A DNA stretch of 43,302 nt from an uncultured Duganella sp. (GTDB lineage Bacteria > Pseudomonadota > Gammaproteobacteria > Burkholderiales > Burkholderiaceae), in contig CAMLRG010000020.1 of the NCBI GenBank assembly GCA_946482335.1, positions 1 through 43,302 on the forward strand, read 5' to 3'. Shown piece by piece: positions 1-8,021 of this stretch; position 1 is the stretch's first letter; every line of letters begins with the position of its first letter. Below the pieces are notes generated by a model. It saw nothing but the letters and a program-made list of their open reading frames with translations. It was not told where the DNA came from and did not search any database. The translations under genes were made by a program, and so were the position numbers.

Positions 1-677
1 CGGGCATGTACGCCACGATCGCCATCCTGGCCGCCCTCACCCACCGCGACCGCACCGGCGAAGGCCAATACATTGACATGGCCTTGCTGGACGTGCAGGT
101 CGCCATGCTGGCCAATATGGGGTCCAACTACCTGAACAGCGGCAAAGCGCCCAAGCGCTGGGGCAATGCCCATGCCAACATCGTTCCCTACCAGACCTTC
201 GCCTGTGCCGACGGCTACATCATCGTCGCCACCGGCAACGACGGCCAATACCAGAAGTTCGTCGAAGTAGGCGGCCGAGCCGACCTGGCGAACCACGAAC
301 GCTACGCCACCAACCCGCTGCGCGTGCAGAACCGCGACGAGCTGGTGCCCATCCTCGCCGAGATGGTCAAGGCCAAACCACGCGACTGGTGGATCGAGCA
401 ACTGGAAGCGGTAGGCGTACCCTGCGGCCCGATCAACGACCTGCACGACGTCTTCCAGAACCCGCAAGTACAGGCACGCGGCATGATGGTGGAAGCGCCC
501 CACCCCACCGCCGGCAAGGTCAAGCTGGTGCGCAACCCCATGCGCCTGAGCGCCAGCCCGGCCGAGACCGACAAAGCCCCGCCCCTGCTGGGCCAGCACA
601 CCGACGAGGTGCTGCGCGACCTCCTCGGCCGCAGCGAGCAAGACATCGCCGCCCTGCGCGCCAAAGGCATCCTCTGA
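1..677 (+). CDS. CaiB/BaiF-type CoA transferase (family III), 3' part
   Basis: This is the C-terminal part of a family III CoA transferase, which moves CoA between organic acids in the cytoplasm. About 224 residues are visible, and the family usually has about 400, so the N-terminal half with the catalytic Asp lies outside the window. The reading frame is open to the window edge (first full codon at base 3), so the ATG at base 6 is probably internal. Visible family features are the segment RTGEGQYIDMALLDV near the start, ANIVPYQTFACADG and GVPCGPINDLHDVF, and the C-terminal LLGQHTDEVLRDLLG. The substrate cannot be told. A TTGTCCAC inverted repeat follows the stop. Family assignment is firm. 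Confidence 0.9.
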   Translation, partial: GMYATIAILAALTHRDRTGEGQYIDMALLDVQVAMLANMGSNYLNSGKAPKRWGNAHANIVPYQTFACADGYIIVATGNDGQYQKFVEVGGRADLANHERYATNPLRVQNRDELVPILAEMVKAKPRDWWIEQLEAVGVPCGPINDLHDVFQNPQVQARGMMVEAPHPTAGKVKLVRNPMRLSASPAETDKAPPLLGQHTDEVLRDLLGRSEQDIAALRAKGIL

Positions 678-685
678 CCCAATTT

Positions 686-774
686 TTGTCCACCCCGGGG
701 TCAGGAACCGAAGTGGACAAAAAGTGCTGTAAGTCAAATTTGTCCACTTCGGTTCCTGACCCCAGGGTGGACAA
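686..774. repeat. Inverted repeat with TTGTCCAC ends and GGGGTCAG core
   Basis: Two 36-bp arms (686-721 and 739-774) are inverted copies with one mismatch, around a 17-bp loop. Each arm starts with TTGTCCAC and ends with GTGGACAA, so each is also a partial palindrome, and each holds GGGGTCAGGAACCGAAG or its complement. The element lies between the converging ends of the CoA-transferase gene and a hypothetical gene, where its RNA could act as a two-way terminator. It shares the GGGGTCAG core with the other dispersed repeats of this window. It resembles a REP/BIME-type element; no transposase is near. Confidence 0.8.
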
Positions 775-782
775 TTGTTGCG

Positions 783-1112
783 TCAGTGCAGGTGCTGCTT
801 GAAGTCGAACAGTTCGCGGTGCATGTGGTTGACTGCGGCTTTCATTTCGGGCGTCACTTGGAGGCGCTCGCTGGCGCAGACGCGGCGGGCACGGGCGCCC
901 AGCAGCTCCATGTCGTTTACCAGCTTGGGTACGTTGGCATAGTCTTCGCTCACCAGCATTTCACTGATGTCGTCGGAACGGCGGTCCAGCTTCTGGATCG
1001 CGTCGCGTAACTCGCCGGTCAGGTGGCGCTCGGCCGATAGGGCTTGCGCGGCTTGGCTGACGGCCATTTGAATATTGCTGAGCCTGATACGGATTTCCCT
1101 GTCATGCATCAT
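783..1112 (-). CDS. Small hypothetical protein, about 109 aa
   Basis: I do not recognise this family. The protein is soluble, rich in charged residues and probably mostly helical, with no signal peptide or membrane segment. I place the start at the ATG at 1112 because GAGGAG lies 6 nt upstream of it. A TTG 18 nt further upstream would lie in front of that ribosome-binding site. The sequence begins MMHDREIRIRLSNIQMAV and has regularly spaced hydrophobic positions that could form a helical bundle or coiled coil. It is transcribed toward the inverted repeat at 686-774, which may end its transcript. Confidence 0.6.
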   Translation of the reverse strand: MMHDREIRIRLSNIQMAVSQAAQALSAERHLTGELRDAIQKLDRRSDDISEMLVSEDYANVPKLVNDMELLGARARRVCASERLQVTPEMKAAVNHMHRELFDFKQHLH

Positions 1113-1184
1113 GATGATCTCCTCGCTCAAAACGGCACCAGCGTGCCGGTGCGACTTGGAGACGCGTTCCGTCAGGCGGTTCAG

Positions 1185-2387
1185 TCAGCCTGCCTCGGCT
1201 TTGATCTGGCTCAACATTGGTGCGATCGGGGTCAAGCGGCGCAAGTGGCGGGCAATGGCCAGTGCGCCAAACAGGCAGCCGCCAAGCAGCGCCACCACGC
1301 CGCCCCAGCCAGCCCTCCCCCACAGCACCCCTGCCGCCCAGCCGATCACGCTGGAACCCAGGTAGTAGAAGAATAGATACAGGGCCGATGCAAAGGCTTG
1401 CGGGGCGCGGGCGCGGCGGCCAACCCAACTGCTCGTCATCGAATGGCTGGCGAAAAAGGCGAAGGTGAACAGGGCCAGGCCGGCCACTACCAGCGGCAAC
1501 CAGTTCGATAGCGTCAGCAGCAGCCCGCCCAGCATCAGTCCCAGCACCATCCACAGCACACCTTTGCGGCCATAACGGTCGGCCAGCTTGCCGGCCCAGA
1601 CCGAGCTGAAAATCCCGAGCAGATACAGCAGCGAAATGGCCCCCACCAGGCTTTGCCGCAATTCGAACGGCGCGCCCAGCAAGCGATAGCCGATGTAGTT
1701 GTAGGCGCTGACCATGCAGCCCATCAGCAGGAAGGCCAGCGCAAACAGCCAGGGCAAGCCATCGTCGGCGAAATGGCGGCGCATGCCGTCTGGCAAGGCG
1801 CGCCAGCCCCCGGTTGAGGCGCGGAAATTGCGCGATGCGGGCAAGCTGCGCCAGAATTCGGCGGCGGCCAGGACGCCGGCCACGCCCATCACCGCCATGG
1901 CTGCGCGCCAGGAAAACCAATCGCTTAGCACGGAGGTGACGAGCCGCCCCACCATGCCGCCGAATGCGCTGCCGCTGATATACAGACCCATCGACAAGCC
2001 CAGCGATTCGGGCGCGATTTCTTCCGCCAGGTATGCCATCGCGACGGCGGGCATGCCGCCCAGGGCGACGCCCAGCAGGATGCGGGCTGCCAGCAGTTGG
2101 CCGTAACCGTCGGCCAGTGCACATAGCAGTGTCATCACAGCGGAAATGGCCAAGGCAGCCACCATCAGCGGCTTCCGGCCCAAGCGGTCGGAAATCGCGC
2201 TCGAAGCCAGCAGCGACACCGCCATCGCCGCTGTCGAGAGAGAAAGCGACAAGCTGCTTTGCGCTGGCGTCAGTGCGAATTCATGGGAGAACAGCGGCAT
2301 CAGCGGTTGCACGCAGTACAACAAGGCGAAGCAGGAGAAGCCGCCAAAGAACATGGCACGGTTGGTGGGGTGGCTCAGGGCTTTCAT
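1185..2387 (-). CDS. MFS transporter, YnfM/arabinose-efflux type
   Basis: A 400-residue major facilitator with about twelve hydrophobic segments, expected in the inner membrane as a proton-driven exporter. The loop motif between helices 2 and 3 is SDRLGRKPLM, repeated in the second half as ADRYGRKGVL, as usual for MFS. The N-terminal text (FSCFALLYCVQPLMPLFSHEF) is typical of the YnfM-like subgroup. The gene diverges from a LysR regulator 73 bp away, a common arrangement in which the regulator controls the exporter. The substrate cannot be read from sequence. Confidence 0.88.
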   Translation of the reverse strand: MKALSHPTNRAMFFGGFSCFALLYCVQPLMPLFSHEFALTPAQSSLSLSLSTAAMAVSLLASSAISDRLGRKPLMVAALAISAVMTLLCALADGYGQLLAARILLGVALGGMPAVAMAYLAEEIAPESLGLSMGLYISGSAFGGMVGRLVTSVLSDWFSWRAAMAVMGVAGVLAAAEFWRSLPASRNFRASTGGWRALPDGMRRHFADDGLPWLFALAFLLMGCMVSAYNYIGYRLLGAPFELRQSLVGAISLLYLLGIFSSVWAGKLADRYGRKGVLWMVLGLMLGGLLLTLSNWLPLVVAGLALFTFAFFASHSMTSSWVGRRARAPQAFASALYLFFYYLGSSVIGWAAGVLWGRAGWGGVVALLGGCLFGALAIARHLRRLTPIAPMLSQIKAEAG

Positions 2388-2460
2388 GGTGAATTGATCT
2401 TAGGATTGCCCGGTATTACTGTCCAATATATATTTGAGGCGTTATTAATCTCTTCAAAAT
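2388..2460. promoter_or_regulatory. Divergent MFS/LysR control region
   Basis: This AT-rich 73-bp gap must hold both promoters. It contains TATT-N7-AATA (2414-2428), in which T2414 and A2426 have the T-N11-A spacing of LysR-type sites, and a perfect AATATATATT palindrome (2425-2434). That LysR binds here is inferred from position and composition. Confidence 0.4.
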
Positions 2461-3381
2461 ATGATGGAACTGCGTCACCTGCGCTATTTCGTGGCCGTGG
2501 CCGAGGAATTGAGCTTCACGCGCGCCGCCGAACGTCTGCATATCGGGCAGCCGCCCCTGTCGCAGCAAATCCAGGCGCTGGAAGCCGAAGTGGGCGCACG
2601 CCTGCTCGACCGCAGCAAGCGTTGGGTCAGGCTGACGGAGGCGGGCAAACTGTTCCTGGAAGATGCGCGCGATATCCTGGCGCAATCGGAGCGGGCGGCC
2701 GAACGCGCGCGGCGGGCGCAGCGGGGTGAGGCGGGAGAGTTGAGGGTGGGCTTCACCTTCTCGACACCATTTACGCCGCTGTTCGCGCGCACCATCCGCC
2801 GTTATCGCCAGCTGTATCCGGATGTCGCGCTCACGCTGCATGAAATGACCACGCTGCACCAGCTGGATGCGATCGAGGCGCGCAAGCTCGATCTTGGCTT
2901 CGTGCGTCCGCCCGAAGTGGCGCTGCCGGAGCAGTTGTCATTGACCACGCTGCGGCGCGATCCGCTGCTGCTGGTGCTGGCGAGCGATGCGCCACTGGCG
3001 CGCAAGCGGAAAGTGCGCGTCGCGGACCTGGCGCATTTGCCGTGGGTGATGTATCCGAAGGAATCCGGGGTGGGGATCAACCATGCGATCCTGGGCATGT
3101 GCCGGGAGGCGGGCTTTGTGCCACAAGTGGCGATGGAGGCGGGCGAGGCGGCGACCATTATCGGTCTGGTGGCGGCGGGGATCGGGGTGTCGGTGCTGCC
3201 TTCACCTTTCCAGGGGATGCAGATGGAGGGGGTCGTGTACCGGCCGCTGGCTGATGCGGGGGCGGTGACTTCTCTACAACTGGCGCAGCGGCGCGGGGAT
3301 GGCGGAAGGTTGGTGGAGGGATTTGTGCGGGTGGCTTTGGAGGAAAACCAGGAAAACCGGCAAACCGGGGTCAGACCCTAG
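2461..3381 (+). CDS. LysR-family transcriptional regulator
   Basis: A 306-residue LysR regulator. The N-terminal winged helix-turn-helix (about residues 2-60, MELRHLRYFVAVAEELSF then AAERLHIGQPPLSQQIQALE) is canonical, followed by an effector-binding domain. The start could be the first or the second of two adjacent ATGs (2461 or 2464); no clear ribosome-binding site decides. It probably controls the divergent MFS gene. The 3' end is odd: the final codons and the TAG stop lie inside a 26-bp palindromic repeat (3367-3392), so the C-terminal residues GVRP come from the repeat rather than from the family sequence. Confidence 0.92.
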   Translation: MMELRHLRYFVAVAEELSFTRAAERLHIGQPPLSQQIQALEAEVGARLLDRSKRWVRLTEAGKLFLEDARDILAQSERAAERARRAQRGEAGELRVGFTFSTPFTPLFARTIRRYRQLYPDVALTLHEMTTLHQLDAIEARKLDLGFVRPPEVALPEQLSLTTLRRDPLLLVLASDAPLARKRKVRVADLAHLPWVMYPKESGVGINHAILGMCREAGFVPQVAMEAGEAATIIGLVAAGIGVSVLPSPFQGMQMEGVVYRPLADAGAVTSLQLAQRRGDGGRLVEGFVRVALEENQENRQTGVRP

Positions 3382-3392
3382 GGTCTGACCCC
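3367..3392. repeat. GGGTCAGACCC palindromic repeat, copy 1
   Basis: A perfect 26-bp palindrome with half-site GGGGTCAGACCCT. It is flanked by CCGGCAAACC on the left and GCCTTACCGG on the right, which extend the symmetry imperfectly. It overlaps the LysR stop codon and lies in front of the converging DUF gene; a T-run at 3410-3415 follows. The hairpin could terminate transcription. Confidence 0.85.
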
Positions 3393-3414
3393 GCCTTACC
3401 GGCTTACCGTTTTT

Positions 3415-4287
3415 TCAATCGTAATCAGCGTCGAGCTCGGAGCCGGCATAGTTTTCCAGCTCCGTCCACAGCGTCTTCAACGCGAAACGGCCTGGCAGCT
3501 TTTGCAGCACGGTGCAGGTGCGGCGGTACAGGTCGATCCGGTTCAGCAGCACAGCGCGATGCTGCTCCGGCACGGCAGCGACCAGCGCTTCCCAGCCGGC
3601 TTCATAATCCGGCTTGGCCTTGCGCACAGCCTTCACGAAGCGTTCGAACTCCTTCTGCCCGGTGCGTGCCACGATGCGTCCACCGCCTTCGACCGCGAAG
3701 ATGATCGCCAGCGCAATCACGCCTTCCGCATTCAGGTCCGGGTCCTTGATCGCACCTTCCGCGTTATGCCTGCGCAGCCAGTTCGCCAGGCGCACCACGG
3801 CCTGCACCTCCTGGCGCTGCTTCAACTGGGTCTGGTACTTGGAGGGTCCATCCCAATTCGCTCCCGGCTCGGTATAGCAGATATCGAAGAACAGGTCGCG
3901 CAGGCGGCGTTGTGCATACGTCGGATCGTTATCGTATTCGCCGATCAGCGTATCTTCCGGCATGGCGGCCAGGTCTTTGAGCTGGCGGAAGCCGGCCTGA
4001 AAAGCCAGTTCGGCGCCCTGCTCCACCAGGAAGTCCAGCGCCAGCTCGTCGGAATCGACGGTCAGCACCTGCTCCAGCCCGAGCGACACGCCGCCGACGG
4101 TCAGGTTGACCGCCTTCTGGATGCCTTCCGCCGTGCGGTTGTTGGTGAACTTGTCGGCCACCATGGCGGTAATGCCGCTCAATTCCTCCGCCAGGATGAC
4201 GGCCGCATCTTCGCGGTCGTCGCCCGGCAGCAGCTTGATGGCGCGGGTCAGGCGCGGCAGGCTTTCTTTGACGAGTGCGGGCAGCAT
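3415..4287 (-). CDS. Hypothetical protein, 290 aa, last gene of J-domain operon
   Basis: I do not recognise this family. It is a soluble, largely helical protein without signal peptide or membrane segments. The ATG overlaps the TGA of the preceding gene (TGATG, sharing base 4287), which points to translational coupling, so its dose is probably tied to its partner. Visible stretches include DREDAAVILAEELSGI near the N-terminus and a C-terminal half rich in basic and aromatic residues (NRIDLYRRTCTVLQKLPGRF). As the end of a four-gene run led by a J-domain protein, it may be a chaperone client, adaptor or complex partner; this is inference from context only. Confidence 0.7.
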   Translation of the reverse strand: MLPALVKESLPRLTRAIKLLPGDDREDAAVILAEELSGITAMVADKFTNNRTAEGIQKAVNLTVGGVSLGLEQVLTVDSDELALDFLVEQGAELAFQAGFRQLKDLAAMPEDTLIGEYDNDPTYAQRRLRDLFFDICYTEPGANWDGPSKYQTQLKQRQEVQAVVRLANWLRRHNAEGAIKDPDLNAEGVIALAIIFAVEGGGRIVARTGQKEFERFVKAVRKAKPDYEAGWEALVAAVPEQHRAVLLNRIDLYRRTCTVLQKLPGRFALKTLWTELENYAGSELDADYD

Positions 4288-5063
4288 CAGTTGAAGATCC
4301 CCGTACCGATCGAACGGCGGGCCCGTTCGCGGCCGGACCCGCTGCGGGTGGTCGGCACTTGCTTGCGCAGGCGGTACAGGAGTTCCTTGGTCGAGCGTTG
4401 CAGGTGCTCCGGCTCTTCATCCGGGTCGTCACTGAATTCCGCATCGGCCAGGTCGGCGCTGTGGCGGAATTCCGGGAACAGTTCGAACAAGGCGCGGTCC
4501 CAGCCATCCTCGTTGGCTTGCGCCAGCGCGACGGCGATCGGCACAATATCGTTGTCCGACGAAGTCTGGCCGGTCAGGTAAGCGCCTTTCGAGATCACCT
4601 CGCCCGCCACTTCCAGCACTTCCTTTGGCGCCAGCGAGAACAGGATGGCGAAAGCAGTGCAGCCCCAGTCGGTGGCCGACGCTTCCTTCAGCAGTTCGAT
4701 GCGGCGCTCTTCGTCCTCAGTGCCGAACACCACGCCGTGGATGTGGGCGAACAGCGATTCGGCGATGCGCTCGGGATCGTCTTCGATCATGTCGTCCGGC
4801 CAGGTCGCCGCGATGTAGGCCAGGCTTTCGGCCCACTGCTTGGGCGGCACCAGCAGCGTCGCCAGCGACAGCTTGCCGCCATCGAAGCCGGACATATGCA
4901 GCGCCGTCACGTGCGGCGGCAACTCTTGCAGCACTTCGACCACGGCAAGGTCGCCATGTGTATCGGCTGCTTCGGCAAAAGCGCGCTCGGCGTGCTCCAG
5001 GGAGCCCGCCAGCACGAGTTCAGTGACCTGCTTGCGAATTGCTGGCAGATTCTTGTCGGACAT
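4287..5063 (-). CDS. Hypothetical protein, 258 aa, third gene of J-domain operon
   Basis: Unrecognised soluble protein. The start is the ATG at 5063, with AGGAGG 7 nt upstream; a TTG at 5069 is the alternative but lies between that site and the ATG. The upstream gene stops only 2 nt before. The N-terminal half looks like helical-repeat text (AGSLEHAERAFAEAADTHG), the middle is acidic, and the end is basic (GRERARRSIGTGIFN). Coupling on both sides shows that it is made together with the 166-aa and 290-aa proteins, probably as one complex. No catalytic motif is visible. Confidence 0.7.
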   Translation of the reverse strand: MSDKNLPAIRKQVTELVLAGSLEHAERAFAEAADTHGDLAVVEVLQELPPHVTALHMSGFDGGKLSLATLLVPPKQWAESLAYIAATWPDDMIEDDPERIAESLFAHIHGVVFGTEDEERRIELLKEASATDWGCTAFAILFSLAPKEVLEVAGEVISKGAYLTGQTSSDNDIVPIAVALAQANEDGWDRALFELFPEFRHSADLADAEFSDDPDEEPEHLQRSTKELLYRLRKQVPTTRSGSGRERARRSIGTGIFN

Positions 5064-5065
5064 GC

Positions 5066-5566
5066 TCAATCCTCCTGCTGGTCAAAGATGCCGGAGAAGT
5101 CGTCGCTCACGACTTCGTCCGCGTAATCGTCTTCATCATCGCCTTCGTCGCCTTCCGCCAGGCGGTCGAGCGAAGTGTCCTCGTCGTCCCACATGCGCGG
5201 ATGCTTGTGCAGCAGCGCGGTGATGATGGCCTGGCGTGCCAGGTCAGGGTGATTCTCTTCCAGCGCTTCGAGCAAGCCTTGCGCGCCCGGCGCGGTGGCG
5301 GCACCGAACACGCGGGCCGGGTCGCCGTATTCGAAGTCCTGTGCATCGGCCAGCGCGGCCTTGGGGTCGTGGAATTCGATCACGTCCACCAGGGCGAACG
5401 CCATCATGTTCAAATCGTCGATGCCGCCGCCGTTCACATATTCGGTGCGCAGGGCTTCGACCATCTTCTTGTAATTCTTGTGGTCAGGCGGATCGCCGAG
5501 GATGCCCTCGATCTGCCCTTCCAGTTCGCGCGCCTGGTAGGCGAACTCTGGGTGTACTTTTCTCAT
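5066..5566 (-). CDS. Acidic hypothetical protein, 166 aa, second gene of J-domain operon
   Basis: Unrecognised protein. I start it at the ATG at 5566 (MRKVHPEFAYQARELEGQ), 20 nt after the J-domain gene; longer starts would overlap that gene. The ribosome-binding site is weak, so translation may depend on the upstream gene. The C-terminal 40 residues are strongly acidic (runs such as EGDDEDDYADE), typical of a flexible interaction tail, while the N-terminal part is mixed and helical. The order J-domain protein, acidic protein, then two further unknown proteins is tight (gaps of 20, 2 and -1 nt), so they probably act together. Confidence 0.65.
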   Translation of the reverse strand: MRKVHPEFAYQARELEGQIEGILGDPPDHKNYKKMVEALRTEYVNGGGIDDLNMMAFALVDVIEFHDPKAALADAQDFEYGDPARVFGAATAPGAQGLLEALEENHPDLARQAIITALLHKHPRMWDDEDTSLDRLAEGDEGDDEDDYADEVVSDDFSGIFDQQED

Positions 5567-5586
5567 TGCTGCTACTTTCTGTTGAA

Positions 5587-5880
5587 TCAGGCGGCGGGGA
5601 TCGTTACGCCGTTGACGCTGAAGACGGAACGCCACTGTTGGTAGGCTTCCGCTTCCGGGTCGATGATGATGCGGTGGTGCACACTTTGATTGTATTCTTC
5701 CCGCTTTTCGGGGTCGGACAATACTTCATATGCTTTGACGATGGCCTTGAAGCGGGCGTCGGCACCCGGTTCCTGGTTGCGGTCCGGGTGGAAGCGCATG
5801 GCCAGGGAACGGTAGACCTTCTTGATTTCCTCGTCAGAGGCATTGGGCGCGACACCGAGCACATTATATAAATTTTCCAT
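5587..5880 (-). CDS. Small J-domain (DnaJ-like) protein
   Basis: A 97-residue protein that is almost only a J-domain: [21 protein letters not shown], then the HPD motif in MRFHPDRNQ (about residues 31-33), then [17 protein letters not shown]-domains stimulate the ATPase of Hsp70 (DnaK) and direct it to clients. The Gly/Phe region, zinc fingers and client domain of classical DnaJ are absent, so client choice must come from partners, perhaps the three unknown proteins encoded downstream. GGAG lies 7 nt before the ATG. It heads the four-gene operon and diverges from glnS across a repeat-rich gap. Confidence 0.9.
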   Translation of the reverse strand: MENLYNVLGVAPNASDEEIKKVYRSLAMRFHPDRNQEPGADARFKAIVKAYEVLSDPEKREEYNQSVHHRIIIDPEAEAYQQWRSVFSVNGVTIPAA

Positions 5881-5960
5881 AAAGCAACTCCGGGCCGGTT
5901 TTTAAACGCGTAAGGACGAATTATCCTATAAAATGGCCTGTTTACGCTGAACATCACCGC

Positions 5961-6133
5961 TTAAACCGGTAAACCGGGGTCAGACCCAAGGGTCAGACCC
6001 CGTCCGCTCCGCCGCCGGGCTTATGGTTCAAGGTCTTTGACTTTTCGACAAGATCAACGACGCACAACCGTTACCTGCGGCTTCGGCACGCTGGGGTCTG
6101 ACTCTTGGGTCTGACCCCGGTTTACCGGTTTAA
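5961..6133. repeat. Paired GGGTCAGACCC repeats forming a large inverted repeat
   Basis: The gap between the J-domain gene and glnS is 269 bp. In it, 5961-5990 and 6104-6133 are perfect 30-bp inverted copies (TTAAACCGGTAAACCGG then GGTCAGACCCAAG). Inside each end is a second, degenerate half (GGGTCAGACCCC at 5990-6001; GGGGTCTGACTCTT at 6093-6106). The spacer is 113 bp and holds no gene. This looks like a two-unit BIME-type mosaic of the repeat found singly elsewhere in the window. It lies in the promoter region of two divergent operons, so it may also affect their expression. Confidence 0.85.
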
Positions 6134-6149
6134 AAACAAAACAACATAC

Positions 6150-7901
6150 ATGAGCAACGAAAAAACCACCGCCCCAGCGCCCAATTTCCTGCGCAACATC
6201 GTCGAAGCCGACCTGGCTTCCGGCGCGCACACCCGCGAAGGCTTGCCACCAGTTATCACCCGTTTCCCACCGGAGCCGAACGGCTACCTGCACGTCGGCC
6301 ACGCCAAGTCCATTTACACCAACTTCGGTCTGGCGCGCGACTACGGCGGACGCTGCCACCTGCGTTTCGACGACACCAACCCCGAAAAGGAAGAACAGGA
6401 ATACGTCGACTCCATCATCGACAGCGTGCGCTGGCTCGGTTTCGACTGGGACTACAAAGGCCCGGTCGGCGCCGGCAATCACCTGTATTACGCGTCCGAC
6501 TACTTCGGCAAGCTGTACGAAATGGCCGAATACCTGATCAAGGCCGGCAAGGCGTATGTGGACAGCCAGAGCGCCGCCGACATGGCAGCCAACCGCGGCA
6601 ACTTCACCACCCCAGGCACCAACTCCCCGTTCCGCAACCGCTCGGTGGACGAAAACCTGCAACTGTTCCGCGATATGAAAGCGGGCAAATACCAGGACGG
6701 TGAGCACGTACTGCGCGCCAAGATCAGCGAAGACGCCATGTCCTCGCCGAACATGAATATGCGCGACCCGGCCATTTACCGGATCCGCCACGCCCACCAC
6801 CACCGCACGGGCGACGACTGGTGCATCTACCCGATGTACGACTACACGCACCCGATCTCGGACGCGCTGGAGAACATCACCCATTCGATCTGCACCCTGG
6901 AGTTCCAGGACCACCGCCCATTCTACGACTGGCTGCTGGAAACCCTGGCCGAAGGCGGCTTCTTCAAGCAGCCGGTGCCGCGCCAGTACGAATTCGCGCG
7001 CCTGAACCTGACCTATATCGTCACCTCCAAGCGCAAGCTGCGCCAGATGGTGGAAGAAGGCATCGTCGACGGCTGGGACGACCCGCGCCTGCCGACCATG
7101 GCCGGCATGCGCCGTCGCGGCTTCACCCCGGAAGGCATCCAGCTGATGTGCGAACGCACCGGCGTCACCAAGTCCGACGGCTGGATCGATTACGGCGTGC
7201 TGGAAGGCGCCGTGCGCGAAGACCTGGACCCGAAAGCGCCGCGCGCGATCGCCGTACTGCGTCCGCTGAAGCTGATCGTCGAAAACTTCCCCGAAGGCCA
7301 GTCGGTCGAGTGCACCTCGCCGGTCCACCCGCACCACCCTGAACTGGGCCACCGCACCTTCCCCTTCACCCGTGAACTGTGGATCGAGGAAGAAGACTTC
7401 ATGGAAACCCCGACCAAGGGCTATTTCCGCTTCACCCCGCCGGTCGGCGACCAGCCGGGCAGCCGCGTGCGCCTGAAGTACGGCTTCGTGGCCGAATGCA
7501 CCGGCTACGACAAGGATGAAAACGGCAAGGTCACCGCCGTGCGCGTCAAGTATTTCGAAGATTCCAGATCGGGCACCCCGGGCGCCGACACCTACAAAGT
7601 GAAAGGCAACATCACCTGGGTCAGCGCGGAAGCGGCCCTGCCGGCGGAAGTGCGCCTGTACGACCGCTTGTTCACCGAGGAAAAGCCGGACGCGGGCGGC
7701 AAGGATTTCAAGGAATTCCTGAACCCGAAAGCGCTCGAAGTGGTGCAAGCCTACCTGGAGCCGGGCTTGAAGAATGCCGCGCCAGAACAGCGTTTCCAGT
7801 TCGAGCGCCACGGTTACTTCGTCGCCGACCGCGTCCTGTCGCAGCCGGGCAAGCCCGTGTTCAACCGCATCGTCACCCTGAAGGACAGCTGGACCAAATA
7901 G
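6150..7901 (+). CDS. glnS: Glutaminyl-tRNA synthetase
   Basis: A 583-residue class I synthetase that charges tRNA-Gln in the cytoplasm. The HIGH-type signature is HVGH (residues 48-51, in PPEPNGYLHVGHAKS), and the KMSKS-type loop is VTSKR (about 291-295). DDTNPEKEEQEYV and the C-terminal anticodon-binding beta-barrels are also visible, with length typical of the bacterial enzyme. The start is ATG 6150; an in-frame TTG at 6105 lies inside a repeat and is unlikely. No good ribosome-binding site precedes the ATG, only an A-rich stretch. A strong terminator follows at 7919-7945. Confidence 0.97.
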   Translation: MSNEKTTAPAPNFLRNIVEADLASGAHTREGLPPVITRFPPEPNGYLHVGHAKSIYTNFGLARDYGGRCHLRFDDTNPEKEEQEYVDSIIDSVRWLGFDWDYKGPVGAGNHLYYASDYFGKLYEMAEYLIKAGKAYVDSQSAADMAANRGNFTTPGTNSPFRNRSVDENLQLFRDMKAGKYQDGEHVLRAKISEDAMSSPNMNMRDPAIYRIRHAHHHRTGDDWCIYPMYDYTHPISDALENITHSICTLEFQDHRPFYDWLLETLAEGGFFKQPVPRQYEFARLNLTYIVTSKRKLRQMVEEGIVDGWDDPRLPTMAGMRRRGFTPEGIQLMCERTGVTKSDGWIDYGVLEGAVREDLDPKAPRAIAVLRPLKLIVENFPEGQSVECTSPVHPHHPELGHRTFPFTRELWIEEEDFMETPTKGYFRFTPPVGDQPGSRVRLKYGFVAECTGYDKDENGKVTAVRVKYFEDSRSGTPGADTYKVKGNITWVSAEAALPAEVRLYDRLFTEEKPDAGGKDFKEFLNPKALEVVQAYLEPGLKNAAPEQRFQFERHGYFVADRVLSQPGKPVFNRIVTLKDSWTK

Positions 7902-7918
7902 TCCAGCTTGACCGTGTC

Positions 7919-7945
7919 AAAAAAGCCGCCTTGGGCGGCTTTTTT
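7919..7945 (+). terminator. Rho-independent terminator of glnS
   Basis: GCCGCC-TTG-GGCGGC hairpin with an A-run before it and TTTTTT after it, 17 nt past the glnS stop. The A/T symmetry would let it act in both directions. Confidence 0.93.
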
Positions 7946-7954
7946 AATGTTAGT

Positions 7955-7968
7955 TTGATTTCAATCAA
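7955..7968 (+). promoter_or_regulatory. FNR/ANR-type box upstream of sensor kinase
   Basis: TTGATTTCAATCAA is an exact match to the FNR-family consensus TTGAT-N4-ATCAA. It lies 54 bp before the kinase start codon, just after the glnS terminator, so it can only serve the kinase gene. Oxygen-dependent control by an FNR/ANR protein is inferred; no such regulator is in the window. Confidence 0.7.
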
Positions 7969-8021
7969 AGTGGCGCTTTTGCAACTTGACCTTGAAGCGT
8001 GGAAATTCTTATATTCAAGCA

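Noticed and set aside
6054..7811. 585-codon minus-strand open frame
   Set aside because: Antisense to glnS, whose identity is certain; composition is that of a shadow frame.
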